Positions 28,563 to 39,373 of a DNA stretch of 64,000 nt are shown here, in pieces. The translations under genes and the position numbers were made by a program. Position 1 is the first letter of the stretch. Each line of letters begins with the position of its first letter. The notes beneath the pieces are model-generated. The model searched no databases. It had not been told where the DNA came from and saw only the letters and a program-made list of their open reading frames with translations. The stretch is from Plotosus lineatus (taxonomy: Eukaryota > Chordata > Actinopteri > Siluriformes > Plotosidae): NCBI GenBank assembly GCA_024760905.1, contig CM045731.1, forward strand, positions 49,646,501-49,710,500. The letters are read 5' to 3'.

Positions 28563-29885
28563 GGCCCTGCAATGGATTTGCAAGCTGTTCAGGGTTTATT
28601 CTGCCTTCAATCAGGGTCCTTCAGGATAGGCTGCAGCCTCCCCTCAACCCTAATAGGATTCAGCGGTTTGGAAAATAACAGAATGGAATCTTTTTCATTG
28701 TTTGTGTAACAGGGAAATGGACACCGAACGACTATCCGTTTGTGGACAACATTCGGGCTATTTATCTGACTCTGGAAAAGCTGATTCAACCTGAAGAGAC
28801 TCAAGTGAATGGAGTCGTCATCCTGGTGGATTATACAGGAGTTGGCTTGTCTCAAGCCTCCAACCCAGGTCCTCTACTGGCAAAGAAAGTTGTTAGCATA
28901 CTTCAGGTGAGTTTGTTAGAAAAAAGATATATATACATACGTGCCTCAACTTATGTTTTAGTTACGTTCCGAACGTAAGGTGAAAAAAAAACAAACCGTA
29001 AGTTGTTTCTGTACATTCCAGTAACGTATGACCGTTCATACTGTACTATACATCCATAAATACGACTACCGTATCTCATAAAACACCCCTAAATCAATTA
29101 TTATAAACATAACATTGTAAAATAATATCAACATGAATTTCAAATGAATAAATTTTAATCAAATTCACTTATTACCACTGATTCTGATTACCACTATCAC
29201 TAGTAGGCTTACGCTTCTGAACAACCATATTTGCTTAGGCTTACAAACACGCAAAACAGTGTAAACACAAAGATCACAGAGACGACGTCTTAACACAAGG
29301 GTAACACGCAGTGAACTGAGAAGAAGCAGGGCACGTTCAGTCTGTCAATTGTAAACAATGAACGTAGCACCATGTAAACAATGGACACAGTGTCATGCAT
29401 AAGTTGCATTTGAACGTCTCGTACTACGGCGAGCACGCTAAAGTCAAAATTTGACTTACAAAAAAAAAATGTTTTTTACAGTCAGTTCAAACGTAAAAGC
29501 AAATAAACGTAAAGCGAGGACTGTCTGTATATAGTATATAGACCCAGTTATTATTATTTTTTATTTATTTATTTATTTATTTATTTTAAGTCTGTTGGGT
29601 TTTTACACTTGAGCCATAGTGGCTCATCAGGCCGGTGCTTATCCCCGGTTTCCATAGCATGAAGCGACCAGGAGTTCAACTCCTCCTGGATGGGACGCTA
29701 GTCCATCGCAGGTTACCTTCCCAGTATATTTTACTGGTACCCATTTATACTGCTGGGTGAACAGAGGCACACTTGTGGTTGAGACCTTGCCCTGGGGTCT
29801 AGCACAGTGAGAGTCTCGGTTGGATTTGAACTCACAACCTCCCGATCATGAGCGCATCACCTTAACCACTATGCCACCGGCCCTA

Positions 29886-29926
<41 letters not shown>

Positions 29927-30855
29927 TCGTTCACTCATTTACTGAACCAGTTAATCCTACTATTAGTGTGGGTAGACTGTGCCTACTGTATCTCAACTGA
30001 CAGTGGGCAAAGGGGGAACACCCTGAACAGCGTGCGAGACCATCATAGAGCGCACGCACACACACACACACACACATATATATATGACAGCGACACTTGG
30101 GGATAATTTGAAACAGCCATTTAGCTTAATGTGCATGTCGTTGGACTGTGGGAGGAAATCGGAGTACCTGTAGGAAACCCAGGCCAGCATGAGGAGAACA
30201 TGCAAACTCCATACACAAATACCCTCGCCGAGCCCAGAACCTTTTACTCTGAGGCGGATATGTTCACTACTATGCTAGTGTGCCGCCCTATTAATATGAA
30301 TATTAATATTTCCTTCTTTGATTATTTACAACTGCTTGATTTTATTTTATTTTAAAAATTGATTTTATTTTTCAGGATGGATTTCCAATCAGAATAAAGG
30401 CAGTCAATATTATAAATGAGCCTCGAATATTTAAAGGAATATTTGCCATAATCAAGCCCTTTCTGAAGGAGAAGATGGCTGAAAGGGTAACTCATTCACA
30501 AAATCCTTTTCCTTTCCCTTTATACAATACTTATTAGCATTTCAAGTAAAAATGGCACGATGATTTACTTGATTCTTCACTCTTCCAGTTTGTCTTGCAC
30601 GGCTCAGATCTGTCATCTCTCCACCGCGTCATCCCACGCACCGTGCTGCCTCAGGAATACGGAGGCGTGGACGGTAGACTGGACATGAAAGCTTGGACTA
30701 GGACACTGCTAGAGGCAGAAGAGGAGTTTGTTGTAGAGTTTTGCCAGCCGGAGCCCCTGGAGGGAGCACTAATGCCTGAGTCAATGTTGTTTGAAGGCGA
30801 GCAGCCTGAGGACTCTTACAGAAGCCTGCGATCGCAGCTCTACTACTGCTACTGA
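27846..30855 (+). CDS. ttpal: alpha-tocopherol transfer protein-like, complete four-exon coding region
   Basis: Cytosolic CRAL-TRIO (Sec14-type) lipid-binding protein related to the vitamin E carrier TTPA; its own ligand is not firmly established. Exons 27846-28287, 28713-28906, 30376-30486 and 30589-30855 join in frame to 337 codons plus TGA, close to the mammalian length. The start ATG is 17 bases after an acceptor (TTTGTCAG), so the first exon is non-coding. Residues about 48-105 form the CRAL-TRIO N helices (KPEWRLRDVQALRD, then FLLRFLRARKFDYDRALQ); about 125-285 form the lipid pocket, with VILVDYTGVGLSQAS and NEPRIFKGIFAIIKPFLKEK. The carboxyl end reads SLRSQLYYCY. Mammalian TTPAL also follows HNF4A on the same strand, which supports orthology. 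Confidence 0.95.
28430..28678 (+). repeat. SINE family A, head-truncated copy
   Basis: In the intron after ttpal's first coding exon. Starts at CAATCCAAAGACATGCAC and ends CCTAATAGGATTCAGCGG; contains a GT array. Confidence 0.7.
28518..28561. repeat. (GT)n microsatellite inside a SINE
   Basis: About 21 GT units between TTAATGGTTTT and TGGCCCTGCAATGG. Confidence 0.95.
28713..28906 (+). CDS. ttpal: ttpal exon 3 (lipid pocket)
   Basis: Codes the rest of Gly148 and residues to Gln212 (KWTPNDYPFVDNIRA to VVSILQ). It contains YLTLEKLIQPEETQVNG and the pocket strand VVILVDYTGVG. Donor GTGAGT; leaves in phase 0. Confidence 0.94.
28936..29527. mobile_element. TA-flanked MITE, family M1 copy 1
   Basis: In a ttpal intron. 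Left end CATACGTGCCTCAACTTATG; right end on the minus strand CAGACAGTCCTCGCTTTACG; TA on both sides. The interior from CTGTACTATACATCCATAAA and on is shared with 59471-60723. No coding capacity. Confidence 0.65.
29588..29884 (-). repeat. tRNA-derived SINE family S1 copy
   Basis: Full minus-strand copy from AGTCTGTTGGGTTTTTACAC to TTAACCACTATGCCACCGGC. The (TTTA)n stretch just before it is the A-rich 3' tail region. See 60296 for boxes. Confidence 0.85.
29886..29925. repeat. (ATT)n microsatellite
   Basis: About thirteen ATT units. Confidence 0.9.
29932..30290 (-). repeat. SINE family A copy
   Basis: In the ttpal intron before exon 4. Tail ACTCATTTACTGAACCAG at left; head side GAGGCGGATATGTTCACTAC at right. 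A CA array at 30057-30076 lies at the usual GT-rich site. Confidence 0.7.
30376..30486 (+). CDS. ttpal: ttpal exon 4
   Basis: Codes residues 213-249 (DGFPIRIKAVNIINEPRIFK and on to KEKMAER). It corresponds to the helix lining the CRAL-TRIO entrance with its basic residues, which in TTPA contact phosphoinositides. Acceptor TTTTTCAG, donor GTAACT, phase 0 at both ends. Confidence 0.94.
30589..30855 (+). CDS. ttpal: ttpal exon 5 (carboxyl end and stop)
   Basis: Codes residues 250-337 and TGA at 30853. It begins FVLHGSDLSSLHRVIPRTVL and includes LPQEYGG, the usual end of a CRAL-TRIO domain, then an acidic tail. Acceptor is CTCTTCCAG. Confidence 0.94.
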   Translation, partial: FVLHGSDLSSLHRVIPRTVLPQEYGGVDGRLDMKAWTRTLLEAEEEFVVEFCQPEPLEGALMPESMLFEGEQPEDSYRSLRSQLYYCY

Positions 30856-31249
30856 TGCCAGCTTAGATATCCGGAATGTTCGGTTTCACTAAAGATGTTA
30901 TTTTTAACTATTAGGGTCAGAAAACTAGTTTTATTTTTTCTTAAGTCATTACGCTTACGATGGTGATGTGCACAGAGTTCCAATGAAAAGTTGTTGAGAC
31001 GCAGCATTATTATTATTTATAGAGCATTCGTTGACTACAGTTTATAGGAATCACTCTTCTGAGATCGGTAAGCTGCTAGTGAGAAGGCAATGGGAGCCAG
31101 TTTCCCCAGGACCATGGTCACTGTCGAGTCAGTGACCAGCCGGAAGTTAGAGGGATATCACACGAGTGTGCATGCACAGAACAATGATCAGAAACTATGT
31201 TTCAGGAGAGGATGCAAGGTGTACTTTCACATTTTTCAGTTGAATACAA

Positions 31250-31505
31250 GGGATGGCACACTGGTGTAGTGGAGAGCACAAGAATGTCCCGGGTTCAATG
31301 CTGAGATGTTTCTGTGTGGAGTTTGCATGTGCTTGCAGGGGTTTCCTTCGGGTCCTCCGGTTTCCTCTGACAGTCCAATGACCTGCAGATTAGGCTATTC
31401 GTAATTGCCCCTAGGTGTGAAAAGTGTGTGTGTTGGCACTGTGAATGTCTTGCAAGCTGCTCAGGGTGTACCCTGCCTCCGTTCAGCCTCGCCGCAGCCA
31501 TAATC
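31250..31505 (+). repeat. SINE family A copy in ttpal 3' UTR
   Basis: GGCACACTGGTGTAGTGG head to a GCCTCGCCGCAGCC tail. Confidence 0.7.
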
Positions 31506-31589
31506 TGGGTTCAAGTACCCCTGTAAAAGCAGCTTTGGAATCAGAAGGTCAGGTTTATATTTTTATATACCAGTATGTAAATAACATCG

Positions 31590-31830
31590 GGGCGGCACAG
31601 TGGCGTAGTGGTTAATACACCGCAAATCAAGAGGGTCCCCGAGTCCTGGGCTTGTCCAGGGTGTTTCTGTGTTGATGTTGCATGATCTCCCCGTGCTCTG
31701 GGTGCTCTGGTTTCCTTCTGCAGTCCAAAGACATGTGTGTTGGGCTGATCAGCTGTTCCAAATTGCCCACAGGTGTGAGTGTGAGAGTAAATGTGTGTGT
31801 GTGTGTTTGTGTTGGCCCTGCAATGGTCTC
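31590..31830 (+). repeat. SINE family A copy, tail-truncated
   Basis: GGCGGCACAGTGGCGTAGTG head, TGGCCCTGCAATGGTCTC end; includes a short GT run at 31793-31806. Confidence 0.7.
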
Positions 31831-32437
31831 ACGCACACGCACGAACGTGTGTATACATATCTTCTTAGTATTTCTGTAGGTGATAGATCTAGACTTGCTG
31901 TATCAAGTAAAAAATATTTAAAAAGAATTCCATTTTATGCCATAAGAACAAAATGCATTTGCAGTTGCTTTATTGTGTGAATGTTTCACACCATTGCTCA
32001 ACACTTAGGTTTCATGTTACAATGCAGCATAAAGTATTGCCTTCATCTAAATATGATTTAAAAAGTGACCATGTGCTTAAAATGCAAAGCAATACTCATT
32101 TTCTTACCTCATTTTTTGCACTATACTTTTTTTTATTTTTTTTATGCCTTCATTTTTTGTTATTGTGTTTGTATATGTATTGTTGTCATGTTTACTGTAA
32201 CTGTACACCTTTCTCACCCCTTAAAGCTGCAGTTCAGGTTTACAGTGTGTTTATGTTCAGTGTTTTTGGTTTAGCCTTTTTAATATTCATATTGTGATAT
32301 TCAATCATGTGAAACTTTTATTATTGCTGTTGTTGTTTTACATCTCACAATTTTTTTACATTCTGGATGTTGTGGTTTGGACATTATTCAATATTCGTCA
32401 TCAATATTATGTTATTATCCCAGGTTTCTGTAGATGA

Positions 32438-32443
32438 AATAAA
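32438..32443 (+). terminator. ttpal: poly(A) signal AATAAA, probable ttpal end
   Basis: AATAAA followed by TTGTGGTCACGTTGTCTTT, a GU-rich stretch of the kind used downstream of cleavage sites. A second AATAAA lies at 32567-32572, also followed by T/G-rich sequence. Confidence 0.45.
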
Positions 32444-32600
32444 TAATTACATAATTTGTGGTCACGTTGTCTTTCCTAGGTGTTTTGGATTTAGATTGAC
32501 ATATGGCTGCAGTAGTACTTAATTTGCATCATGATTTAAGTTCCTCTAGGTGGTGCTATCATACTAAATAAAGACCTCATGAGAGGGTTGTGATTTTTTT

Positions 32601-33089
32601 TTTTGTGTGCTGTATTGCAGTAAACATAATAATAATAATAATAGTGTAATAATCACATCAAATGTTCCAGGATTTGTCTGAATTGTGAATGACCTTATTG
32701 AAATTAGTTATTGTAATGGAAGAAGAGCTGCTGCATCTGACATCCACATTTGAACTGTGCAAGAACATTAAGGGAAAAAGCAAAATGCCTTTTTTGGTGA
32801 AAATATCTGAGGATTGTGAGCATTAATCTGATGTCTCCTGTAAAAATGTCATCAGAAATATAAATTTGTAAATGACAGCCTGGGGACATAAATAACTTTC
32901 TTGGTAATAGAGTATGTTAAATCACAGAATGAACCTCATTCCAGAACTGAATAAACATGTACGACGAAAAAGCACCTGATAACCTCAAACCTCTGATAAT
33001 CCTCCATATGAGCCAAATCAACCAACAATATTAAAGAATCCTTTGAACAATTCCCAAATAGTTCCTATTGATGGCTGTAACATTGCTCA
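32601..33089. other. intergenic, nothing recognised
   Basis: AT-rich, with an (AAT)n run at 32628-32642. Confidence 0.5.
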
Positions 33090-33455
33090 TACTGGTATGG
33101 CTCAGCAAGGGTGTTTGTGTGGAGTTGTTGGGGAATGTTCTCTGCCAGCATGGGTTTCCTCTGAGCAGCCCAGTTTCCTCTGACAGTCCAAAGACATGCA
33201 CACTTGAATAACTGGCTGTTCCAAGTTGCCCCTAGGGGTCAATCAATGGTTATGTGTTGGCCCTCTGATTGTCTGACAATGGTGTACCACCGCATTTTCC
33301 TTATGTTGGCTGAGATTAAGATTGAGACACTTTCATATGTGTTGTGCAATAATGTAGTGGAACCCTGTCTTGACAAGAAGCCATACAAGGACTGGGGTTT
33401 GAGTCCCATGGTTGGCAAGGTTGCCACCTTAATAGGAGGGCTCTGCAAATGAATG
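33090..33455 (+). repeat. SINE family A, diverged copy
   Basis: GGCTCAGCAAGGGTGTTTGT to a degraded tail GGAGGGCTCTGCAAATGAAT. Confidence 0.6.
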
Positions 33456-33469
33456 AGTAAGTGAGGACA

Positions 33470-33720
33470 TTCACATGAGTGGCATGTCCACCTCACAATA
33501 AAGAGGTTCTTGGTTCATGTCCCAGGCTCAGCAAAGGCGCTTCTGTATGGAGTTTGCATCTTCTCCATATGCTTGTATGGCTTTCCTCCGGGTTCTCCGG
33601 TTTCCTTTGACAATCCAATGACATGCTCATTAGGCTAATTGGCTGTTCCAAGTTCCCCAATATGTGTGAGTGTGAATGGTTGTGTGTTGGCTCTGCAATG
33701 GAATAGTACGATGTTCAGTG
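33470..33720 (+). repeat. SINE family A copy
   Basis: Tandem to the previous copy: CATGTCCACCTCACAATAAA head, TCCTCCGGGTTCTCCGG body. Confidence 0.65.
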
Positions 33721-33821
33721 TTCAACTGAGCGAGGTTCCAATGTCAATGCAGCCCTGTGTGAGAGACTCGGACATGGGTTGTACGGTGGCGTAGTAGTTA
33801 GCATGTTCACCTCTGAACAAA

Positions 33822-34150
33822 GGGGCAGTGGTATAGGGCGCTGGATCGCTGATCCAAACGTTGGGGGTTCGAGTCCCACTCTCCACAAGGTTGTCACTGC
33901 CCCCCCACCCGAGTGCAGATAACTGGGTTATCAAAGGCCGGCCATGTCTCTCACTGTCTCTGGTGTGAAGTTCATGTCAAAGAACCATTGCTGACTTTCG
34001 ACAAGAGTAGGCTACAAAGCTGTCGGCATGTTTCCGCCCTGCGATGGCCTGGCGAGCTGTCCAGGGTGTACTCTGCCCTCGTCCGGAGTTGGCTGGGATG
34101 GGCACCAGCCTCCCCGCGACCCTAATTAGGATGAAGCGGTTACAGAAAAT
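33822..34150 (+). repeat. SINE family S2 copy with L2-like tail
   Basis: Full copy: GGGGCAGTGGTATAGGGCGC head, B box GGTTCGAGTCC at 33866, body ACTTTCGACAAGAGTAGGCT, switch at ATGTTTCCGCCCTGCGATGG, tail GGCTGGGATGGGCACCAGCC and GATGAAGCGGTTACAGAAAA. Best example of the L2-like form. Confidence 0.85.
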
Positions 34151-34159
34151 AAACTGAAC

Positions 34160-34420
34160 CTCTGGAACAAATAGATCCCAGGTTCAAGAATACTTCAGTA
34201 TGCTTCTGTCCATGTCTGTGGGTTTTCTCCAGGTACTCTGGTTTCCTCCGGAAGTCCAAAGACATACAAATTAGGATAATTGGCTGTTAAAATTGCCCGT
34301 GTGAATGGCTTTGTGCGGATGTTGGCGAGGTCAGGGTGTCTTTGCCGAGGGTTGGCTGAGATAGGCTACAACCTCCCTAGAACACTCAAATCAAAGCAGT
34401 TCAACAAATTAGTGACAGAG
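34160..34420 (+). repeat. SINE family A, head-truncated copy
   Basis: TAGATCCCAGGTTCAAGAAT to AAAGCAGTTCAACAAATTAG. Confidence 0.6.
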
Positions 34421-34489
34421 ACTTAGACGTTGTATTAGATTTTTTTTTTTTTTTATACAGGCTTATGTTGTTATGCTTTGCGCAAACAG

Positions 34490-34776
34490 ACGGAAACAAG
34501 GCTCTGATTGGAAGACAGAAGGAGGAGGCGAGGTGTGATTGGTTGTCGGCTTCAACTCCATTTTGCAAACAGCTGTTTGAGATGTAACCTCGCCCACTGC
34601 TTTCAATGGGGTTGTCAAAGAAACGTTGGGCTTGACGACACTGGTGTCTCTTCGTTCTTGTAGAAAACGCCCAAGAAGATAGAAAGAACATGACGGAAAA
34701 TAAAGGCGAAATCTAGCTCCAAGGAGAACCGGTCCAGCTGTGTGGAAACAAGTGGAGGAAATTCAGGCGAATGAAG
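34490..34776 (+). promoter_or_regulatory. promoter-like segment and candidate first exon of an unidentified gene
   Basis: Repeat-free sequence with two inverted CCAAT boxes (CTGATTGG near 34504 and GTGATTGG near 34535), moderate CpG content and a strong donor (GAATGAAG then GTGAGT) at 34776. The segment contains an ATG (34690) with a short frame ending at TAG, so it is probably a 5' UTR exon. It lies downstream of ttpal on the same strand; in human SERINC3 and PKIG come next, but nothing here identifies either. Confidence 0.4.
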
Positions 34777-35633
34777 GTGAGTCGTGCTGCGTCTTCACAC
34801 GTAAAGGATTATTTAGCAAAAATGTACCTCATAATTCCTTTAAGCAGTTAATAGCAACAACAATAATAATTGTTTGTGTAAATAAAGCGGGTTATTCTCG
34901 ATGTGCTGTGAGGAGAAACGCTGTTGTTTGATGCTTTGTGAAGCGCGTGCGGTTGTATCCTAAATGCATCCCTATTGGATGATAAGGGCACTACATAGGG
35001 AGGACAGATCAGACATATTATACCAGTAATAATGCGTTAAAACAGGGGAGTGGGATAGCATTTGGGATACTTTTTTTTCTTTTTTGCATATAAAGCAAAG
35101 GGTTAATTTGGGTAATATCTACATTTCTGTCCAATAATACCATAAAATTTTATTCTCATATGTTTTAAAGAAACTTTTAAAAGTTAATCTTGCTTACTAT
35201 TGGTAAAATTTTTACCAACTTGAATTACTAACTGTACCTCCAGACTCCCGACATGTAGCTATTTATTTGCGTCACATCTCATGAGGCAAACAATTTATTA
35301 AGTATGTTATTGTTCGTTGTTTAAAAGCTTGTAACAAAACCAAACTTTTTTTTTTTTTTAAAGGACACCATAATGTATAAAAATGACGTTTGTTCGAAGT
35401 CAAAATACCCTCAGATATATAGCATCCATTCCAGTGAGGAGAAAGTCGCACGCTCAACAAGTACTGTGCAGTATTTCGAAGGCTGCTGTGACGTCACAAC
35501 ATTTGCATGTTCGTGGAATCACGAGGGTAATTTCCATATCAAAACGTGCTGGGATAAAGGAGGTTGGGTTTTCTGAAGGCACCTTAAATAGATTTTTACA
35601 GGTATTTATTTATAATTATACATATAATAAAAT
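34777..35633. other. sequence after the candidate first exon, nothing recognised
   Basis: Unique-looking; could be intron of the unidentified gene. Confidence 0.4.
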
Positions 35634-35770
35634 CGCTCTTATCCAGAGTGACTTAGAATTATCATTTTTATACAACTTTTGAGCAAATGAGGGTTAAGGG
35701 CCTTGCTCAAGGGCCCAACAGTGGTGACAGTGGGGCTTGAACCGCTGACCTTCGGATTAGTGTATATATT
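35634..35770 (-). repeat. tRNA-headed SINE family D copy
   Basis: Minus strand: CGCTCTTATCCAGAGTGACT tail, GGCCTTGCTCAAGGGCCCAA body, GGGCTTGAACCGCTGACC inverse B box. Confidence 0.65.
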
Positions 35771-35931
35771 TAATGTAGTATAGTTATTTTTTTTATGAAT
35801 ATGCCATCACGAAGGAGTGCAAGTAAGTAGACACTAAGAAAATGGTTATGGACTGAATAACACATTCAACAAATTTGAGTTAATAAGTGGTTTTACACTA
35901 GTGGTTGGTGATTGAATGTTGAAAAATTGTG

Positions 35932-36047
35932 GTCAGCAATTGGTTATTAGGAATAATAATGGTTGGGGTCTGGTTGCTGGGAGCAATGTCGGTTGGGGTC
36001 TGGTTTCTGGGAGCAATGGGGTTGGCAATTGGTTGCTGGGAGCAGTT
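35932..36047. repeat. 30-bp minisatellite
   Basis: Two clear 30-base units at 35961-35990 and 35991-36020 (GGTTGGGGTCTGGTT then CTGGGAGCAATG), with diverged units on each side. It ends about 60 bases before the candidate exon at 36109. Confidence 0.8.
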
Positions 36048-36108
36048 GTGGTAAACAATGGAAGTTCTTATCACCAAACAGTAAAGTGAAAATCTTACTC
36101 TATTATAG

Positions 36109-36195
36109 TGGGTGGCAGCACTGCACCAACTGTGTCTGCCAAACTGAAAGGGAGAAGAAAGGGGAAGATAATTCAGAGCGGTGATGAAAACCCAG
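36109..36195 (+). CDS. candidate 87-nt internal exon of an unidentified gene
   Basis: TATTATAG acceptor, exactly 87 nt (29 codons, phase 1 in and out) and donor GTGAGA. Only one of the three frames is open: it reads SAKLKGRRKGKIIQSGDENP after a Ser/Thr-rich start. Entry phase fits the donor at 34776, but the joined frame has no ATG in that exon before a TAA, so the true start may be elsewhere. I do not recognise the protein. It could also be a chance exon-like pattern. Confidence 0.35.
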
Positions 36196-37748
36196 GTGAG
36201 AAAACTGCTCTAAAGGTTCTCTATGGTTCTGACACAACCCAGTGATGTTAACTTTCCGCTTATCGCATCACGATTAAAAACCTGTTTATTCCATGTATGT
36301 ATATATGTATGTACTTTTTTATTGTAATAGCAATTATGGGTGTCCTATATGAATTAAGGAGGAAATTTAATTTTGATTTGAGACTGTAGGACATGGGAGA
36401 AGTTAATATCCCTGGGATATTGGAGTAATGCTAACTTCCCTCTGGGATTAATAAAGTATCTGCTGAATTTGCAAGCCCTGAGGCTCGACCATCCTGGGAC
36501 GTCCCACCTGTAGAGCCTTACTCACCTCTTCTAGTTTAGATTTATGTATAGAATGCCTGAGCAAAAAGACAGTTCTGGCAAGTGTGACTAATTACATCAA
36601 AATCTGAAAGAATACTGCAGTAGTTAGTTAGAATAATATGTAATTATGGCTGTTTTGGGAATCGGGAGTTATTTGTAAGCAGGGTTGACTTCAACGGTTG
36701 TTCAGCAATAAAAGAAATGACTCCGGTGAGCAATTAGACTGTTTCTTTCATTCGATCTCATTTAAGAGACTCATGGAACTCTGATTATTGCCATCTGAGC
36801 TTTGTGGAACATGAACAAGCCAGCTTGATTAAGCTCATAAAGAATTTACCATCAGTGATAAAACTTCAGTAGAACATGAGCAATCCCGTCCCTGGTTTTG
36901 GAACATTCTGGATTGGTTCCTCGGCGTGAATGCAGGCTTTTGTTCCTCACCAAATTCCTGATTAACAAACTTTTCTATTAGATGGAAATTACTGAGGCTG
37001 TTTGTAGGGCAGATGGTTCACTGGCACCAAAACTGCATTGGTGACCTACATCCAAGTCACGGCTGAATGCCCGTGGGAATCTAATGTGTTTCAATAGAAG
37101 CAGCAATGCAAACTTGGCTCCAGTATTCAAGCTCTTTAAACAGAGATGTCCAAGTTTCTCCAGCATATGATCCTCTGCAATGTTTTCCATTTCGTCCCAT
37201 TTTCATTTAATTTTAGATGCATATTATTGGCAAAGATTAATCTATAGCTTTTGTGGAACATCTGTTTTTTTGTGCCATTGCACACTTAAGGAAAATATCA
37301 ATGCTTGAAGTATACGTTATAACACCAGCACTGAGATTTCAGGCTGTCGCCAGCTGATGTTCCTTGTCACGGAACGAAAGGACCATCGTCTTGCAGAGAT
37401 ATTCTTTGATTGTTTCAACGGTTACTGATTTACAGGGTCCTATTTCTGTAATAGTAATTAGGACTTAAAAACAGTTGATGGACACAAGGACCCGGCATTA
37501 TTGATGTGATGTGGCCCTCTGAAGTTTCCTTCTGCTTGTCTTTTCTTTTGTATTTGATTGGTGCACACCAGTCAGAAAACCTTTTCGTATTTAAACACAC
37601 ACGTTTTGCTTTTCACAGTTTTGATGTAATAAGAACAAAGCAGCCCTCTGGTTTTCTTCAGTATTCCAAAGTTATGTAGATGAGGTTAATTATATTGTTG
37701 AATGCTCTGATTCCGAATGGTTGCATCTCTGTGTTGGCCCCTGCTATA
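36196..37748. other. unique-looking sequence, nothing recognised
   Basis: No gene or repeat that I can support; may be intron of the unidentified gene. Confidence 0.45.
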
Positions 37749-37756
37749 CTCTAGAG

Positions 37757-38086
37757 CAGGGGTCACCGACCTTTTTGAAACCGAGAGCTACTTCTTGGGT
37801 ACCAATTAATGCGAAGGGCTACCAGGTCAAAACACACCTCTGAAATTACAAATTTGCTCAATTTACCTTTAATTATATGTTATCATTAATAATTAATGAT
37901 ATTTATCTATGTGAAGATATTGATTTGATTTAAAATATATTCAAAAAAATTAGATGCAGCTCAATGGAGAGTGGCGCTATGGAGCTGTGGGCCTGTCCTA
38001 AAACTAGCAGTGAACAGGTCCGCGGGCAACTTATAGTGTCCTTGCGGGCTACCTGGTGCCCACGGGCACCACGTTGGTGATCCCTG
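37757..38086. mobile_element. hAT-type MITE with perfect 8-bp target duplication
   Basis: Ends CAGGGGTCACCGAC and, on the other strand, CAGGGATCACCAAC. The 8-bp target copy CTCTAGAG is at 37749-37756 and again at 38087-38094. 330 bp, no transposase. Confidence 0.9.
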
Positions 38087-38344
38087 CTCTAGAGAGCTGT
38101 TCAGGGGTACCCCACATTCACTGGGAGTCTATTATAACAAATGAAAAAACAGTTGTGTATGACTGAATCGAGTGGTAGTGTTCGGTGATATGTTTAACCC
38201 ATGAGGTTACTGCGTTGTGGTAGTAGGTGAGTAATTTCATGGCTTTGATATAACTACGCTGACATGCATCTCACCAACATTAGGTCTGAAAGTTTTGTGT
38301 AAAATCCTTTCTCTGGTTCTGATTGGTTCGTGCCTGACCAATTA

Positions 38345-38577
38345 CAGGGATACCTTACTTTCCACAGTTCCTGGGGACCGAGGGAACCCCCCCCACACAC
38401 ACACACACGTGACTGCTGATTTCTATGAAGTAGGATTGACACCCCCCCGACTGATGTATACATGCAGTACATGTATATGTGTATATAATATCAATAAATA
38501 GACATTCAATGCTATAAATGCTTATAATAACAATTAAACATTCAAAAATAATGTATAAGATGTAAATAAAAGATAAA
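38345..38577. repeat. tandem extra copy of the left half of the next element
   Basis: CAGGGATACCTTACTTTCCA and on matches 38580-38770 base for base over most of its length, including AATGCTATAAATGCT. It is older or less constrained than the following copy. Confidence 0.7.
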
Positions 38578-38579
38578 TA

Positions 38580-39371
38580 CAGGGATCCCTCACTTTCCGT
38601 GGTTAATTGGGACCGAGATCCCCCCGCGACCACCGAATTCCACAAAGTAGGATCAACCCCCATGACTGACGTATATGTGTATATATATCAATAAATACAT
38701 ATTCAATGCTATAAATGCTCATAATAACAATTAAACATTAAAAAATGCACAAGATGTAAATAAAATATAAATACACAAACATACAGACACGCATGCGCAC
38801 GCACGTAGATATGCGCGCACGCACGTAGATAGGCGTGCACACACTCGGATGCGCACCTCACAAAAATGTAAGTACTTTTGATGGGAGGTTTTGAGTTGTT
38901 TTTTGGTTTGTGTTTGTCGTGGGGTTGTTTTTTTCAATAATTGGCCTTGTTTTTGTGGAATTTTCCTGAACTTTTTCCCCTATTCTTCCTGAATTTTCTT
39001 ATTTTTTAATTCACTGAATATTAAAAAAAAAAAAAAAAAAAACAAAAAAACGCAATGCACTGAAGCTGCATGAATTGAAGTGCAAAGTAGATGTGCGCTC
39101 ATACTATCAGATGTGTACCTCACATAAAAATGTAAGTAGTTTTGTTTTGTTGGGTTTTTTTTTTTGTTTGTTTTGGTGTTTTTTTGTTTCTTTGTTTTTT
39201 TTTTTTGCATAATTGGTCATGTTTTGTGGCATTTTCCTTAACTTTTCCCCTATTTTTCCTGAATTTCCCTTTTTTTTTTTTTTTTTTTTTTTTTTTCGAT
39301 GATTATTTTTGAAAAACCCCTGATGCACTGAAGCTGCAGAAACTGAAGCAGGAAGTAGTGAGGGATCACTG
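38580..39371. mobile_element. TA-flanked MITE with CAGGGATCCCTCACT ends
   Basis: Left end CAGGGATCCCTCACTTTCC, right end on the minus strand CAGTGATCCCTCACTACTTC, TA on each side (38578-38579, 39372-39373). The right half also repeats internally: GCACCTCACAAAAATGTAAG near 38854 and GTACCTCACATAAAAATGTA near 39115. Tc1/mariner-like by ends and TA site; no transposase. Confidence 0.75.
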
Positions 39372-39373
39372 TA

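Larger units (their letters stand above)
30856..32600 (+). other. ttpal: ttpal 3' UTR (probable)
   Basis: After the stop, 30856-31250 is unique sequence, 31250-31830 holds two SINE copies, and 31840-32440 is A/T-rich unique sequence typical of a vertebrate 3' UTR. AATAAA signals follow at 32438 and 32567. The end is inferred from those signals only. Confidence 0.45.

Noticed and set aside
31250..34420. Regularly spaced similar segments as a CRISPR-like array
   Set aside because: The segments are tandemly placed SINE copies of about 250-350 bases in a vertebrate genome, not short direct repeats with spacers.
34690..34716. Short frame MTENKGEI as the start of a protein in the candidate first exon
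   Set aside because: Stops after eight codons; more likely an upstream frame in a 5' UTR. A Ser-rich continuation in another frame also meets a stop before the donor.
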